This document shows, one piece after another, positions 23,504 to 62,750 of a DNA stretch of 64,000 bases; within the stretch, counting starts at the first letter, position 1, and each line of letters opens with the position of its first letter. Below the pieces are notes generated by a model, which worked only from the letters and a program-made list of their open reading frames with translations, had not been told where the DNA came from and made no database searches. A program made the position numbers and the translations under genes. Source of the stretch: Mastigias papua (taxonomy: Eukaryota; Cnidaria; Scyphozoa; Rhizostomeae; Mastigiidae); assembly GCA_964019165.1 (NCBI GenBank), contig OZ025278.1, forward strand, positions 12,775,786 through 12,839,785, written 5' to 3'.

Positions 23504-23793
23504 TTAGTCCGATACTGTCAAGCTTCGAATTGTCACCCCACCCCATTGACAAAGGTCCTGTGCTCGAACAGTAAATAGTTAATAAGCTTCCTTCGAATAT
23601 GCCCCTGCCACAGAGGATGATAAAACCTTGTTATAAACTGATGCTTGACGTGAATCTTCCAATTGCCCCCACCCACCCTCTTCAAAAAGTCCTATTGGAT
23701 AAACCCCTATTCCAGAACTTTAAATTGCTAATAAGCGCCCCCCCCGCGAATAAGCTGCTACTACAGAGGATAATGAAGACATTTATACCTTTA
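23504..23793. other. 3' flank of gene C with C-rich dispersed repeat
   Basis: No gene seen. The sequence contains CCCC-rich words spaced by AATAAGC and CGAATAAGC (for example near 23730-23760). They also occur near 24230, 24415, 36780-36960 and 62620, suggesting an old dispersed repeat family. Confidence 0.4.
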
Positions 23794-24128
23794 TAGGGTT
23801 ACCAAACTACGGCCTGCTGGCCAGATCCAGCCCGCAACGGGATTCTATTAGGCCAGCACGGTACTTAGTGTTAGAGTAGTAGTTTTATCATTTGTTTTAA
23901 GGCTACGTAATTATGTGTAAAATCTTGTTTCTATGTTCCTGCTGGCTTCAGATTTTCGTAGTCTTCCATATTTTGTGTTATTGCATCTTTTATCTTTCTT
24001 GTTAGTATTACATCTTTTCTCATAACTTTCGTTCTGACTTACAAGTATTGAGCAGAACGATTATGGCGCCCACGTTCGTCGTTCTTTCAGTTATCTGGTC
24101 CGCTGCTAGAAAAGTTTGGTGACCCCAG
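23794..24128. mobile_element. Decayed non-autonomous hAT element
   Basis: The left end AGGGTTACCAAACTACGGCC and the right end AAAAGTTTGGTGACCCC form hAT-type inverted termini, as in the intact element at 32322-32404. An 8-bp target duplication is no longer visible. No transposase is present. Confidence 0.6.
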
Positions 24129-24701
24129 ATATAGACGGATATTTAAATCTAGACTGCTCTTTAATATTTTGGAGAAAGGAGCATTAACAATGAGCTATTT
24201 ATGTGGCATGAGTAAGGCAATGTAATAAGTCCCCCCCCTTCGAATAAACCTTCTACTTGAAAAAGCCTCCTCCCAAAAAGGTATAAGAAATAAATAAGTC
24301 CCCAGGGTCCTAATTCGAGGATTTACAGTATAAATCCAGCTTATCATTGTAATATTCTGGAGAAAGGAGTTTTGAAAATGGGCTATTTATATGGGATGTA
24401 TTAGATAATTATATAACCCCCCCTCAAATATGCACCCCTCCAATAAGCCCCAATCCAAAAACATCAATTGTAAGTGAGCCCTCTGGGGCTAATTCAAATA
24501 TCTATGGCATTATAGATTTAATTAGATTGGTCATGTGCACCCCATCTTATTTGCAGGGATCACTAATACATATTTGCAAAGCTGAGTGAATATTTGTCAA
24601 TATAGTGCAACAACATCTGGTATGTTTCAAGACTGCCCAATAGTCTGAAATGCTAACTAGTACTGTTTATCAATATGCAATATCTGTATCTGAATACTTA
24701 C
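24129..24701. other. Intergenic with C-rich repeats
   Basis: Two blocks of CCCC-rich repeat (about 24225-24310 and 24410-24490) and otherwise unremarkable AT-rich DNA. Confidence 0.4.
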
Positions 24702-26040
24702 AAATGCTCCCCAATAGTCTTCCATCTTCTCATTAGCATGCACTTGCACATCACTGTGATGAATGAAACACATAAATGGATTTAGGATGTCACTACATAC
24801 ATGTATAAATTGATGCATGTTTATAAGAAAGTGCTTTATAAAAAAGCAGTACTTGGCTGCTTGAAAAGGTAAGAAAGGTGCATTTCTAAGGCCTAAGAAA
24901 GTTGATACATTGATACACACTCACAGTTTCCAGCCTCTAAAAATGTCAATCCATGAGAAATTCACTTTATTCAGATTCTTTCTATTGGCTCAATATATTT
25001 GGGCCTGAGGTAGACTGTTGAAAAATACGGCTCCCAGATGGCTAGTAAATGCCATGGTGGGATTGTTCTAGGCTTGACTGAACACAGCAAATGAGGCATA
25101 ATTGAGCCTTGATTAGTCAAACAATACAATAATCAAATTCAAAATTTATTAGGCTGAGAACTAGGCAGAGAGCTTGTTACGAGCAAGTTACATTCAATCA
25201 AAAATCAAAGAGATCAAAGCTATTTCATTTCTCTTTATTTAAGAACAGTTAAGTGTTAAATTACATTTAAAAGTTAAATCAACAGTTAAATTTTACATAA
25301 AAATTTTGTGGGATGTAATAAATCAAACCAGGCCTGAGTATAGTTGCTATCTGTTTGGGAGAAGTTGCAGTGAGATTTTGAATGTCTGGTATCACTTGGC
25401 TGTTTGCAAGAAACTTGATTCAAAATGGTTGCATTGGTACTGTTTACACAACATAGTCTGGATAAAGCAAAAAATGTGTAATACATCATAAGGAACAGCA
25501 ACGTTCATAGGAAGTATCCTCTTACCAGACAACTTACCTCCATGGATACCGTCCAAATCATCCATCAGAATCGACGTAGTTGTCGTATCCAGCGTCTCAT
25601 AGTCAAGTAAATGATCCTAGAAAAAGGCACTTTCTAGATTACATTCTGTCAAGACACCAAAGTAATAGGACACGGTCATTTCTCTAATATACTGTAATTT
25701 ATAGGACTCCTTGCTAGTATTCATGAGTCTGTTGTCATCTGGTGAAAAAGTCAAGTGCACACTTAAGGTGCACACCTGAAACAAGTGCTACACTTGTACA
25801 CCAGACGTTTTGCACATGCACACGCGAGATCTCATAGAAAATGGCATACTTTGAAGTCTCGTTACCAAATAACAATAAGGCATAACATTGCAAATGCAAG
25901 GAGCTAAATTTGCCGATTAGGCTTTCTCACCGATTGTACGTAATATAGATTCTTCCCATCGGAGGCACGGTAATTTCTCCTTCTACATGTGTTTTCATAC
26001 CTGTGCGATAGGCAAGAACTTTCATACTGCAAAAGTTCAT
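24702..26040 (-). other. Candidate exons of a divergent minus-strand gene
   Basis: Three minus-strand pieces look like exons. The piece 25538-25616 has a good acceptor (GCCTTTTTCTAG) and donor (GAG|GTAAGT) and encodes DHLLDYETLDTTTT onward. The piece 24702-24753 has acceptor TTCATCACAG and donor TTT|GTAAGT and encodes DVQVHANEKMEDYWGAF. The piece 25931-26040 starts with an ATG after an in-frame stop and encodes MNFCSMKVLAYRTG onward, with a GTGAGA donor. I could not join all three in one consistent frame, so at least one exon or boundary is wrong or missing. No family was recognised. Confidence 0.3.
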
Positions 26041-26164
26041 ATCTCTATGTGTTTCCGCACATATACGTACAGTACTACTACCTTTGCTACCATTTTGTAC
26101 TGTTCACGTGAACAAGAAATATCCCAACCTCATTTTGACGTTGCGCATAAACTGAGAAGAAAAA
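26041..26164. promoter_or_regulatory. Possible shared promoter between RALBP1 and a minus-strand gene
   Basis: If the minus-strand ATG at 26038-26040 is real, only 124 bp separate it from the RALBP1 ATG. That would be a head-to-head bidirectional arrangement. This rests entirely on the weak minus-strand gene model. Confidence 0.2.
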
Positions 26165-40390
<14,226 letters not shown>

Positions 40391-40856
40391 TCATGGAGAT
40401 TATTTTGCGAGGAAAGTTTATTTATGAATATTAAGTTCATAGAGGGGAAGCCCTGCATTGCTTTGTCTTCGTGACGTAGAGTCTCATAATCTGGCTCATA
40501 AATGCGCAATCTAAATGAGCTGCGTGGAAATGAGATCATCACCAGGGATTGCCAAATTATTCTGAAAATCCTGCAAAATTTGTATCAGCATACAACAGGA
40601 TAGTAGACTGTATATTAACTCGTTCAATTCGACAGGTGAGCTGATTGCCAACCAAGTATTAACAAGCTGCGGAATACGAGTTATATGTTATAGCTTTTAA
40701 CAGTCATTTGATCACTGCAACATTTGTTTCTTTTGTATTCTTATTTTGATTTAATTATTCGAAATTATTCTATCTAATCACAAGCATATATGCAAATATG
40801 GAGATATATAATTAATTTTCAGATATCCATATGGAAGAAATATATTTATGTAGTTC

Positions 40857-40862
40857 AATAAA
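40857..40862 (+). terminator. Poly(A) signal of RALBP1
   Basis: AATAAA lies 466 nt after the stop codon and is the first good signal downstream. Confidence 0.5.
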
Positions 40863-42076
40863 GACCTGTGTTATATCATTGTCATGTTGTATTTGGCCCA
40901 ATGCATGACACACCAAGGGAATGGCGGTACCATTATATCCTATCAGTGTAGACTGTTCTTTACATTGAACACCTACGCATGAGCATCACGTGCATTTATT
41001 GTATAAACTTTTTTGCAAGATAGCGAGTCAATATATCGATTTGTGCTTCTTTGGAGTACACAGAACTTAGAATGATAAACATTGGCAAGTTTAGAAACCA
41101 TAGAGTTATGTACTATCTTTATTCCTATCTTATACTATAAATTGATACCGTCTATGTATTATTAGTAAATAGTCTTATATTTTCCCTGTAAATATTATTA
41201 TTAGCGTAAACTTCTCATTATATATTTGGTGATTGGACCTGAGTGTTATCTATTAGACATTACATGTCTGATTTTGGCCTATTCAGTGTTTGGTTAATGA
41301 ACAATCTATCTATCTACCAATATACTGATTTCCTTCTAAACAGAAGCTTGTCATCAGTGTCTAAAGTAAACTAGAAGGCATATAAGTGAAATAATATGAT
41401 ACAAGAGGAAGCTTTACTTTTTTTTTAACTCTTTCAAGTTTCTATGTTGAAGGGAATCTAAGCATTTATAGCAATTGCGCTGAGGAATAGCTGTGGGAAG
41501 ATTTTTCGACGATTTTTTGCTGGACAATATCCTGTAAACAACTGTTGTACGCTGTTGTGAAGCGATAAGTATTAGGTCATTGCTGTTTCACATTATCTTC
41601 AGCTTAAAATCTCATAGATTGTATCTGATAAGCGGATTCATATTGGCATCTCGCTTTCGTCCCATTGAATATCAACCTTAGGGTACGATCACAAGGTCAA
41701 AACATCAACTGGTATTCTATTCATGTAAGCACGTGATTCGTTTTCCTTCGAAACGAGACAGCGTTGTTTTATGCTGCAAACAATGCTTTAAATGTCCGGC
41801 AAATTGTTGAGAATTGCTGTACACTAATTATCAGTTGAAGTCCAACTTGATTGCACGGAGATTTCTTGTTCTGTTTCTATCTCCAATGGCTTGGTTTGCT
41901 ATCGTTAAAAGTTGGCATTTTTCGTATTCCAGTTGAAGTGGTTGCATTCACAGGAGGAGAGATAACCTTGAAGAAAACTTTAGCGAACAAAGAAGATTGC
42001 ATTTATAACCATATTGCAAATTCTGAGGATTTTGATCGCGGGACATCCTTCTAAAGCCACGGAGGATTTTGCGAGA
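40863..42076. other. Intergenic, RALBP1 to the His-rich gene
   Basis: No gene or clear repeat seen. The last few hundred bases presumably hold the promoter and 5' leader of the gene starting at 42077; no TATA box stands out. Confidence 0.5.
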
Positions 42077-44903
42077 ATGACGGAACTTAGCAAAGGTTAT
42101 TTTGTCTTTAACTTGTACATAATATGTGTGATTTACGTCCTGGTGATGAATGGACTAGCAGAGGACACAAAAGATTTGTACAGCAGGAGTATCGCTAATT
42201 TCATGAAGATCCAAGAAGAGTTGAAAAGTCAACGGGCCAAATCAGCTGAGGACGATGAATCAAAATTTATTGACCGCCGGGCCGATGTCTTACATCCGGC
42301 TCACGAGGGATGGCGTGGACACTGGTTTAACCATCTAAAAACGCAGCAGATACCTGTACCAGATTTTGGGCATCACGAAATTCACTCGATGGATGAGCAA
42401 GGCGAAAGTTTTCACCTTGACAGTAATCCACGTCATCATGTCCATCATGGGCACCATCACCATCACTTTCCTCATTATCATCACGAGGTGCACACTTTTC
42501 ATCATGATGGAGAGCATCCTCACATAAACCATGAACATTATGTTCATCACGAACCAGACTACCATTATGTGCCTCACATGCATCACTCTCATCATCACTC
42601 TCATCATCACGATGTTGATGAAATGAGTGGCGATCACGAAGATCACGAAGAAGAGCCCATGCACGGCGATACCGAGGACTGGGATGTTGGCGGGGGATAC
42701 TTTCAGGTGCGTATATTCTTATCCCAGATTTTGCGTGTGTCATAAGAACCTCTCTTGGCCTCTTACCCGGAAAGATATCATATCATATCATATCATATCA
42801 TATCATATCATATCATATCATATCATATCATATCATATCATATCATATCATATCATATCATATCATATCATATCATATCATATAATCACATCATACCACA
42901 TAACATCAAATCATATCAAATCATATCAATCATGTAATATCATATCAATCATATCATATCGTATCATTGGTGCTATATCATGTCGTAGCATATCAGTCAT
43001 ATCATATCATATATCATATCATATCATTCAACAGATGCTCCATCTATTTTAATTTCCATATGTATTACATTGTTTGCCTCCTCTTTTGGCCATTTTTGAT
43101 TTCATCATATCTTAGTTGACACTTTATATGTTTTGCAATAACTGATGTGAGAACTCAACCCCCGGTAAAAACATAATTTGCTGAATCAGTTTTGTTCATG
43201 GCATGTCATGTACTTATTAGCTACCTACAGGGTTCTTCTTTTGCGTATAGATATATCTTACCATATCAGTTATGCCGCATGTCAAAGCATTTATCATATC
43301 AATCAAATCACTTCCCATATCATATATCGTACCCTATTATATCATATCATATCATATATCATATATCATATATCATATCGTATCAATCATATGATATCGT
43401 ATCAATCATGCTATATCATGTCGTAGCATATCAGTCATATCATATCAATCATATCATATCATATATCATATATCATATATCATATATCATATCATATATC
43501 ATATATCATATATCATATATCATATCATATATCATATATCATATATCATATCATATATCATATCATATATCATATCATATATCATATCATATATCATATC
43601 ATATATCATATCATATCATATATCATATCATATCAATCATATCATATCGTATCATATCATATCATATCATATCATATCATATCATATTATATCATATCAA
43701 TCACATATCAATCATATCATATATCATATCATATCATATCATGTCATATCATATCATATCATATCATATCATATCATATCATATCATATCATATCATATC
43801 ATATCATATCATATCATATCATATCATATCATATCATATCATATCATATCATATCATATCATATCATGTATCATGTCCTTTCTTACATATTACAGCGCAT
43901 CATATCATACCATTATATTATGTGATATATCATATACATATATTAATCATATTACATATTTCATATATTACAGCTCGAAGAGCATGGAAGTGACGTAAAC
44001 GTTGTAGCATTAAAGAAACATGGAACTAAAGTACACATGAGTGGAGGAGATTTTAACGTAATCAGAGATCCTTGGAGACATCATTCACTTTTTGCTGGCT
44101 TGTTCCATCCCCATGAAATGCCGGGTCACGGACACTTCCCAATGGAGCAATTTCACCAGCATTTCACATACATTGCTAACGACCGGGCAATCAATCATCA
44201 CGTTTATGAGCATCACACGCACAACGAAGACCATCACATTCACGAACACGACCCAGGCCACGAACACGATTATTTTTATCATCATCCGCCGGAGCCCGAT
44301 AATCACGGTGGAAAAAGAGAATTCACGAGCAGTGCGCCAATCAATATAACTGTACAAGGAGAAGTGAAACAGAGAATATCCAGTCCTGCGAAGAGCACTG
44401 AGGACATCATCACAATACCACTGAGCTTTTCTAGCACGAACCAACAACCATTGAACGCACGCAGTGGTCCCAGTATTGTACCAAGCGAGGTTATAGGCTC
44501 TGATCCCGCTGTAAAATTGCAGATTGTTCCATCAGTATCTGAAGGTGATTCTCTCTATGATCGGCATAGTTTGCCAGTAGTGGAGGCAGATGATGCGGTT
44601 GGTTTATCCGAGGTAGAAGTAATGAAGGAAAAGAAAAAGTTGCCCAAAGGAAAATCACCACACCTGTCACCATTCAACGGTAACAGAATTGGGCCTAATG
44701 AATTGGGAAAAAGCGTGCAAATGCCTTTTGCGCCGATTTTTAAGAGAGATATTGCCGAACGGTTTTCTTTTCGTAATTCTCGAGGCCTCACTGAATCGCA
44801 GATGCCGAAAGAAAATTCGAACCGAAAGTCTCACATACAAAGATCGTCAAGACTGAAAAGAGCGTTTCTTGGCAAATTGCTGCTAGCAAAAAGTGCTAAA
44901 TAG
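42077..44903 (+). CDS. Secreted histidine-rich precursor protein
   Basis: Exons 42077-42706 and 43974-44903 join in phase 0 to 519 codons. The first in-frame ATG starts a hydrophobic signal (YFVFNLYIICVIYVLVMNG). Two His-rich acidic regions follow, at about 97-200 and 245-330, with HH, HHH and HXH clusters mixed with Asp, Glu, Tyr and Pro. They lie on either side of the intron. The C-terminal third is Ser/Pro-rich and basic, with dibasic sites: GGKRE near 325, FKRD near 465, and RLKR just before the last 13 residues. There are no cysteines in the His regions and no known domain. Such His density usually binds Zn or Cu; His-rich secreted proteins also serve in silica deposition (glassin in glass sponges) and in adhesives. 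Which applies here is unknown. The next gene downstream also starts with a secreted His-rich segment. The 1.27-kb intron is largely TATCA satellite. Confidence 0.8.
42774..43030 (+). repeat. (TATCA)n satellite, first block
   Basis: About 120 bp of pure pentamer, then decaying copies, inside the intron of the His-rich gene. It is the reverse complement of the TGATA satellite at 16054-16502. Confidence 0.95.
43318..43960 (+). repeat. (TATCA)n satellite, second block
   Basis: About 640 bp of the same pentamer, including a section with 7-bp spacing (ATATATC) and a pure section near 43746-43865. It ends about 15 bp before the exon 2 acceptor (ATATTACAG) of the His-rich gene. Confidence 0.95.
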
Positions 44904-45078
44904 AGCTTTCAAAGTCACGCGCGATCTTGATGCATTCTCTCTCTGAATTGTTCTATCAATCTTCCAGCCAATATCTTCTTTTTTGCCCAAGTATTTCTAC
45001 TGAAAGGTTAAGGAATTCTCCAGAAAATGCATATTGCGTGGATAGAGAAAGGGGACCCATTGTTATACAAAGTAATAC

Positions 45079-45138
45079 TTCGAATATCTCCGTGAAGGTA
45101 GTGCTACCTTCGAATATCTCCGTGAAGGTAGTGCTACC
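45079..45138. repeat. Perfect 30-bp tandem duplication
   Basis: Two exact copies (45079-45108 and 45109-45138) beginning TTCGAATATCTCCGTGAAGG, in the 3' region of the His-rich gene. Confidence 0.95.
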
Positions 45139-45497
45139 ATATTAGAGTTGTTAAACAATCTCTCTTGGTGGGGGAGGGGTTTGTATAGGGGCAAAGCTAA
45201 AGAGTTAAGTTACAGGCTTGTTTTCTAGGATGCTTTTAGTAAGTTATGTTATTCTTAACAAGGAGACATTCCTTTATGCTATATTTTGAACCGAATTTCA
45301 TTCTGGAAATCATCAAGTCTTGGATTCTATTCAATGTTTATTACGAATGATAATATTCTAATTGCTGTACACAATTTGATTATTTCTCGACCGGTATTAC
45401 TCGAGTAAGGTTATCACTACAGTTGATTTGCTGTTTTATCGGTTCACAAATACCATACTTTGAAATTGTGTTGAGAGAGAGCGATGTGTCATTTCAA

Positions 45498-45503
45498 AAT
45501 AAA
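45498..45503 (+). terminator. Poly(A) signal of the His-rich gene
   Basis: AATAAA about 600 nt after the stop codon. Confidence 0.45.
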
Positions 45504-45597
45504 CGAGACTTCTAAATGATTCTGCTATTTTGTTACTGTAGGGAGATCACAAAGATCTTGTGTTGCGAGAATCTTTTTTCTGCATATATTGTAAGAT

Positions 45598-45720
45598 TTT
45601 AATTCGAGGTGATGTTGCGAGGTCGTATTTCGAGATTATTTTTCGAGATAGTGTTTCGAGATTGCGCTTCGAAAATTGCGCTTGAAGAGATTGAATGTCG
45701 GGCTACAACATTGAGACATT
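45598..45720. repeat. Degenerate TTTCGAGAT repeats
   Basis: Several loosely spaced copies of TTTCGAGATT and GCGCTTGA-like words between the two His-rich genes. No further function is visible, and no other feature was seen in 45504-46195. Confidence 0.5.
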
Positions 45721-46195
45721 GCGCTTGACGAAGTTTCTAAACTGTGTTGAAAGAGTGCCTACGAGATATTAGCTTATTTCGGACAATGGACTGCGAAACT
45801 GTTCCAAAGTGGATTTCGTATTGTATCATATCACGGTTATGTTTCTGTATCGCAATTCTGGATTTTATCGCGAGAATACGTTGCGATACGGTATTACGCT
45901 CGTATCGAATAGCTCTTGTTGGTTTTTGCTAGTATCGTACAAATAGAGTAGCCATGGTAACGGTTACGGCAGCTTGACCAGGGTCGTTTTGATGAATAGG
46001 TATTTATGAACAAGTGAACAAGAATGCAGCAACCAGATGATCTTCCTTGGGCAATTCATCTCGATACGGCTACGATTACCGCTTAAAAAAATGAAACTAA
46101 AACTTCGATAATTAATAGAAAATCATATGTAATTAGATCTGAGTTTAATAGTGCATCAGTGTTTAGCAGCCATTCTCGAATATTTCTCGAAGAAA

Positions 46196-58807
<12,612 letters not shown>

Positions 58808-59359
58808 ATTAGAGCTGTGTTTCCTTGGTGTCTTAAAGGAATTCTTTTTCGGTGTCTGATTTTGTTATTCCAATAATTGATTTCCATTTAGACCGCACGT
58901 TGCTATAAATTCACTTGTAAACGACTCGCTGAGGGTTTATGTCTTTTAGTTCCGTTTATTGCCAACAGAACTATATTCATGATTACCAAACAATCAGGGA
59001 AGTCAAGAAATTGTCAGAGAATTTAATTTCTATTATGGAAATCGGTGAAAAATCAGGGAATGTAACAGACATTTGGAAAACACCAGGGAAATTCGTAATT
59101 TGTACTTTTTCAGAACTGAAGCTCTCTTGTTCGTAGTATTGCACTGAACACGAAGGTATAACGTAGCCAGTGAACATATCAGGGACATTTGCTAATTTTT
59201 CCGGGAAATTGGGGGAAAATCGTGGAATTTCATATGTAAAATCCACTGGTCATCCTGATTTTATCTGCGAAACCAAGTAGATATAAGAAACCTTTTTCTT
59301 TGTAAATGTTATATTTAATGTTGCATATTAAATACAGATTTTTAGTTCGTTAATTGTCA

Positions 59360-59365
59360 AATAAA
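59360..59365 (+). terminator. Poly(A) signal of the EGF gene
   Basis: AATAAA about 550 nt after the stop codon. Confidence 0.45.
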
Positions 59366-59572
59366 CTGCATAGTAGTGCAGTACTATTCCTCTGCAACGT
59401 TTCTTTTGCGCTGATGTAAGGTGTAAATCTGTTCGGCCTTCGAAGAGTTAATCAGTAATTACATAAAACTTCGTTTTTTCGCCATTAGTTCATGTTTATA
59501 GCGTTATCTAATTGTTATTATAAAAGAAACTTTGAAAGTAAAAATTAAGTGCAGGCAAATTATGAAATTGCT

Positions 59573-59991
59573 AGGGGCCATTCAAAAAGTGCATACGCTG
59601 TGAAAGGGGGAGGGGTAGTCTTCAACGAACAAAGCGTACGAAAGCATACAAGGGGAGGGGGTCTCTTCAAAGAACGTACGTACCCCCATGAAATTTTCAA
59701 GCGCTTGTTACTTGCGAAGTCAATAAAACTATCTTTTAAATACTGTACAGGCAAGATCGTTTTGAGAAAAAGCCCATAATTCTGGATTTTTGATTTCTCG
59801 GGTTGTGCATTAAATTTTGCGAAATTTGAAAATAATGAGCATACATTAGATTCAAATATTTAGGCTGGGGAATTGATGGATTAAGAGTACGTACACTCCA
59901 GGGGGTACTTCCAAAACGTACCAGAGCGTACAAGGGGGAAGGGGTCCAAAATTGACGAATTTTGAGTGTACCCACTTGTTGAATGGCCCCT
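59573..59991. mobile_element. 419-bp MITE with 19-bp inverted ends
   Basis: The left end is AGGGGCCATTCAAAAAGTG; the reverse-complemented right end is AGGGGCCATTCAACAAGTG (18 of 19). The interior has two related units with GCATACAAGGGGAGGGGGTC and GCGTACAAGGGGGAAGGGGTC-like words. The GGGGCCATTCAA end resembles a MITE class widespread in invertebrates. The target duplication is unclear. Confidence 0.8.
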
Positions 59992-60367
59992 TACTGATAA
60001 ACACAAGGCGTCTTTGTTCACTTTATAATTATATGCTTATAAAGAAAAATAAGTTCATTTACATTACTCTTACTTCAAAGCCGGAAAAAGAGCTAAGTGA
60101 ATAGCCATGATTCTAGGTAGAGAGCTTTAGGTACTGGATATAAGATCCATTTGATTTTTCAGGATACAAATGAAGATTGTTAAATCAATTTATAAACCTG
60201 AATCTGCTGTGACTGCCATAGATGGAAAAGACATCTTGTTTTCGAGTTCCTTTTAAGGTAGTCAATTGAAATAACTGCATAATCTCATTGAAAAAGAAAA
60301 AAATTAATGAGGCACGAAAATAGATAAGAACTAACCTCAAGCAGGTGTGTTGGAAACGAAACTCCTG

Positions 60368-60403
60368 CACCTTAAAGCACCTTAAAGCACCTTAAAGCAC
60401 CTT
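60368..60403. repeat. 11-bp tandem repeat, about three copies
   Basis: Units of ACCTTAAAGC are repeated in tandem, the last one mutated to ACCTTATAAC. Confidence 0.85.
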
Positions 60404-61165
60404 ATAACACTATTTGATTCCTCCATTCATACCTTTTAGACTTTGAATGATAGTCTCTTCAGGCTTAGACGAATTGTTTTAGCTGTTTGCTGTGTACTGT
60501 AAGTCACACTGTATAAAACTTTAAGTCCAATGCAACTGTAGTAGAGACTACTCGTCTTTACCCCCTAGCACTAAATTGTGCTGTTTGAGAGGTAGGGATG
60601 ATCTTTTGTTGCAAGGGGATATTTGTATGAGTTGGACACGATAGATTCTATTGGAGCTATAGTTTTGTTTGTTCTATCGAAAGATGGGAGCAGATATCTG
60701 GTAGAATTGTTGTATTTTTATTAATGCAGATTAAACATTAAAAATATTCAATATTTGCTGTCTAACAATTGATTGCCTTATGTTCTTCACGCGTACAGTG
60801 TAGATAATTTGAAATAAAAAAAGAAATATGAAGTCATGTTTATGTTTACAATGCATGATTTGCTAAAACAAAGCATAGTGAAAGATTTAAAGTTCAGTTT
60901 TTTGTAAAAAATGTTGTTCCCTTTAAGTAGAAATGGAGAGTGCCAGCTTAACTTGACATACAATGCCACTCCATGTTTTGTGTCCGCGTTTGGAGGAGCA
61001 TTTTCGAACATTTGGATTCTAGATCATTCATGTGAAAATTGATTTCTTATTGTTTCGGATTTTACACTGGTATTCTTGCCAGTTGTCTGTAAGTAAGTAT
61101 ATTTGCAGTGTAGACAGAAAAATCCAAAATTTAGTGAAGAAAGCAATAGCACCAGATTTAGCGGA

Positions 61166-61259
61166 TATATATGTATATGTATATGTATGTGTATGTGTAT
61201 GTATGTGTGTGTATGTGTGTGTATGTGTATGTATGTGTGTGTGTGTGTATGTGTGTGTA

Positions 61260-61357
<98 letters not shown>
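61166..61357. repeat. (TATG)/(TG)n microsatellite
   Basis: Interrupted TGTATG units grade into pure TG. Long open frames on both strands are artefacts. Confidence 0.97.
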
Positions 61358-61358
<1 letters not shown>

Positions 61359-62619
61359 AGTATATATAATAGCCATGTATGTGAAAGATAGAAGATCAAT
61401 AAAATGCATATAATCTGTTGTTATTATAAGCCATTCTTGAAGATGTTGCAATACTGTCACAAAAGTCAACTAGAGCTCGCTTGGTGATAGCAGTTTACTT
61501 TGGACAACCAACAATTTCTGTTTAGGTGCAATGTCATTTCATAGTTGGTGAAAAGATTTCTATTACATTTTATGCGGCCAGGTCGCTGATTTGATTCATT
61601 GATTTCTCGTTGACCCAACTGACTTTGATGTTTGTACATGCCAATCACATCCACTATTTCATTAACAAACTTGTGTTCAAGCTTCTTTTTCTCTTCTGTA
61701 CACAAGTAGCACTTTTTGCTAAAACATGTTGAAAGACATCACAGTACTTATGCTGGTAGAATGCTGTTGGTTTGCATGGCTCTCATGCATACGTAACACG
61801 CACACGCACACGCATACGCATACGTTCTTGCATCGTGAATGCGTATCGTCCTTGTTATTTACATTTACAACACTGTAGTTTTCATATCTTCTTGACACCC
61901 TCTGCAGTCGACAGTAGTAGTTCATTTCAATCATGGACGCTCTCTGTATTCCCATTCGCTAGAAATTGAGATATATCACTACAATCATTTTTATCATGAA
62001 ATCATCGAAATATGTAGATATTTGTTTTAAACTTATACCCCCTACAGACACAGTGAATAGTGGTTAAATCCTGAGCTCCTGTCCGTTTAGTTCATGAATT
62101 TATGCTACGCCATACTACCTAGTGTCTAGTACGATTTGCAACGATCTAATAGTATACATAGTGATAAAATGGCACTTCCATTATTATCCTTGCTAGAATT
62201 ATGGGCAAAAATCATGAGACAAACTGAATAAATACGCACGCGACATTCAACATATTCGAAACAGAATCAGATTCAGATCAAATGTACATCTATTTGACCT
62301 GGCCCAGAGCTGAAGTTTTCGTACAAACTGGTATTGCTTCCACATCCTTCTCCTCCCCCACCCTCGTAATTCAATGTTGACCAAATGGCATGGAGTTATT
62401 TCCCTATCATTCAACATTAATACAAAGGGGGAGAGGGTTAACTAGTGTTGTATTAAACTGTAGTTAAGTAATTGTTTGCTCTACCAAAAGCTTTTTGGTG
62501 GTCTCCTTATATTTTGTCCAAGATTGTACTGTCGGGATTGCGGCTAATGTGGAAGTTGGTGTAATGGGGGCGTTTTTATGATGTGTAGTGATTTAAGATG
62601 AAAGCAAGAGTGCCGTAAG

Positions 62620-62695
62620 TCCTCGAATCAGCCCCGAGGATTTATTTATTTTCCATGTGTTTTTGGATGAGAGGTTATTTGGGGGGGGGGGCAAT
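62620..62695. repeat. C-rich dispersed repeat, inverted orientation
   Basis: CCTCGAATCAGCCCCGAGG and a G run near 62680 resemble the C-rich family near 23730 and 36780. Confidence 0.3.
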
Positions 62696-62750
62696 TGAGT
62701 GAATCAATATGGAGGTGAACAGGTAATTTCGACAATACATAATTAGATGA

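Noticed and set aside
42327..42743. Minus-strand frames opposite the His-rich exons
   Set aside because: They are shadows of His and Asp codons on the coding strand. The + frame has the signal peptide and correct splice sites.
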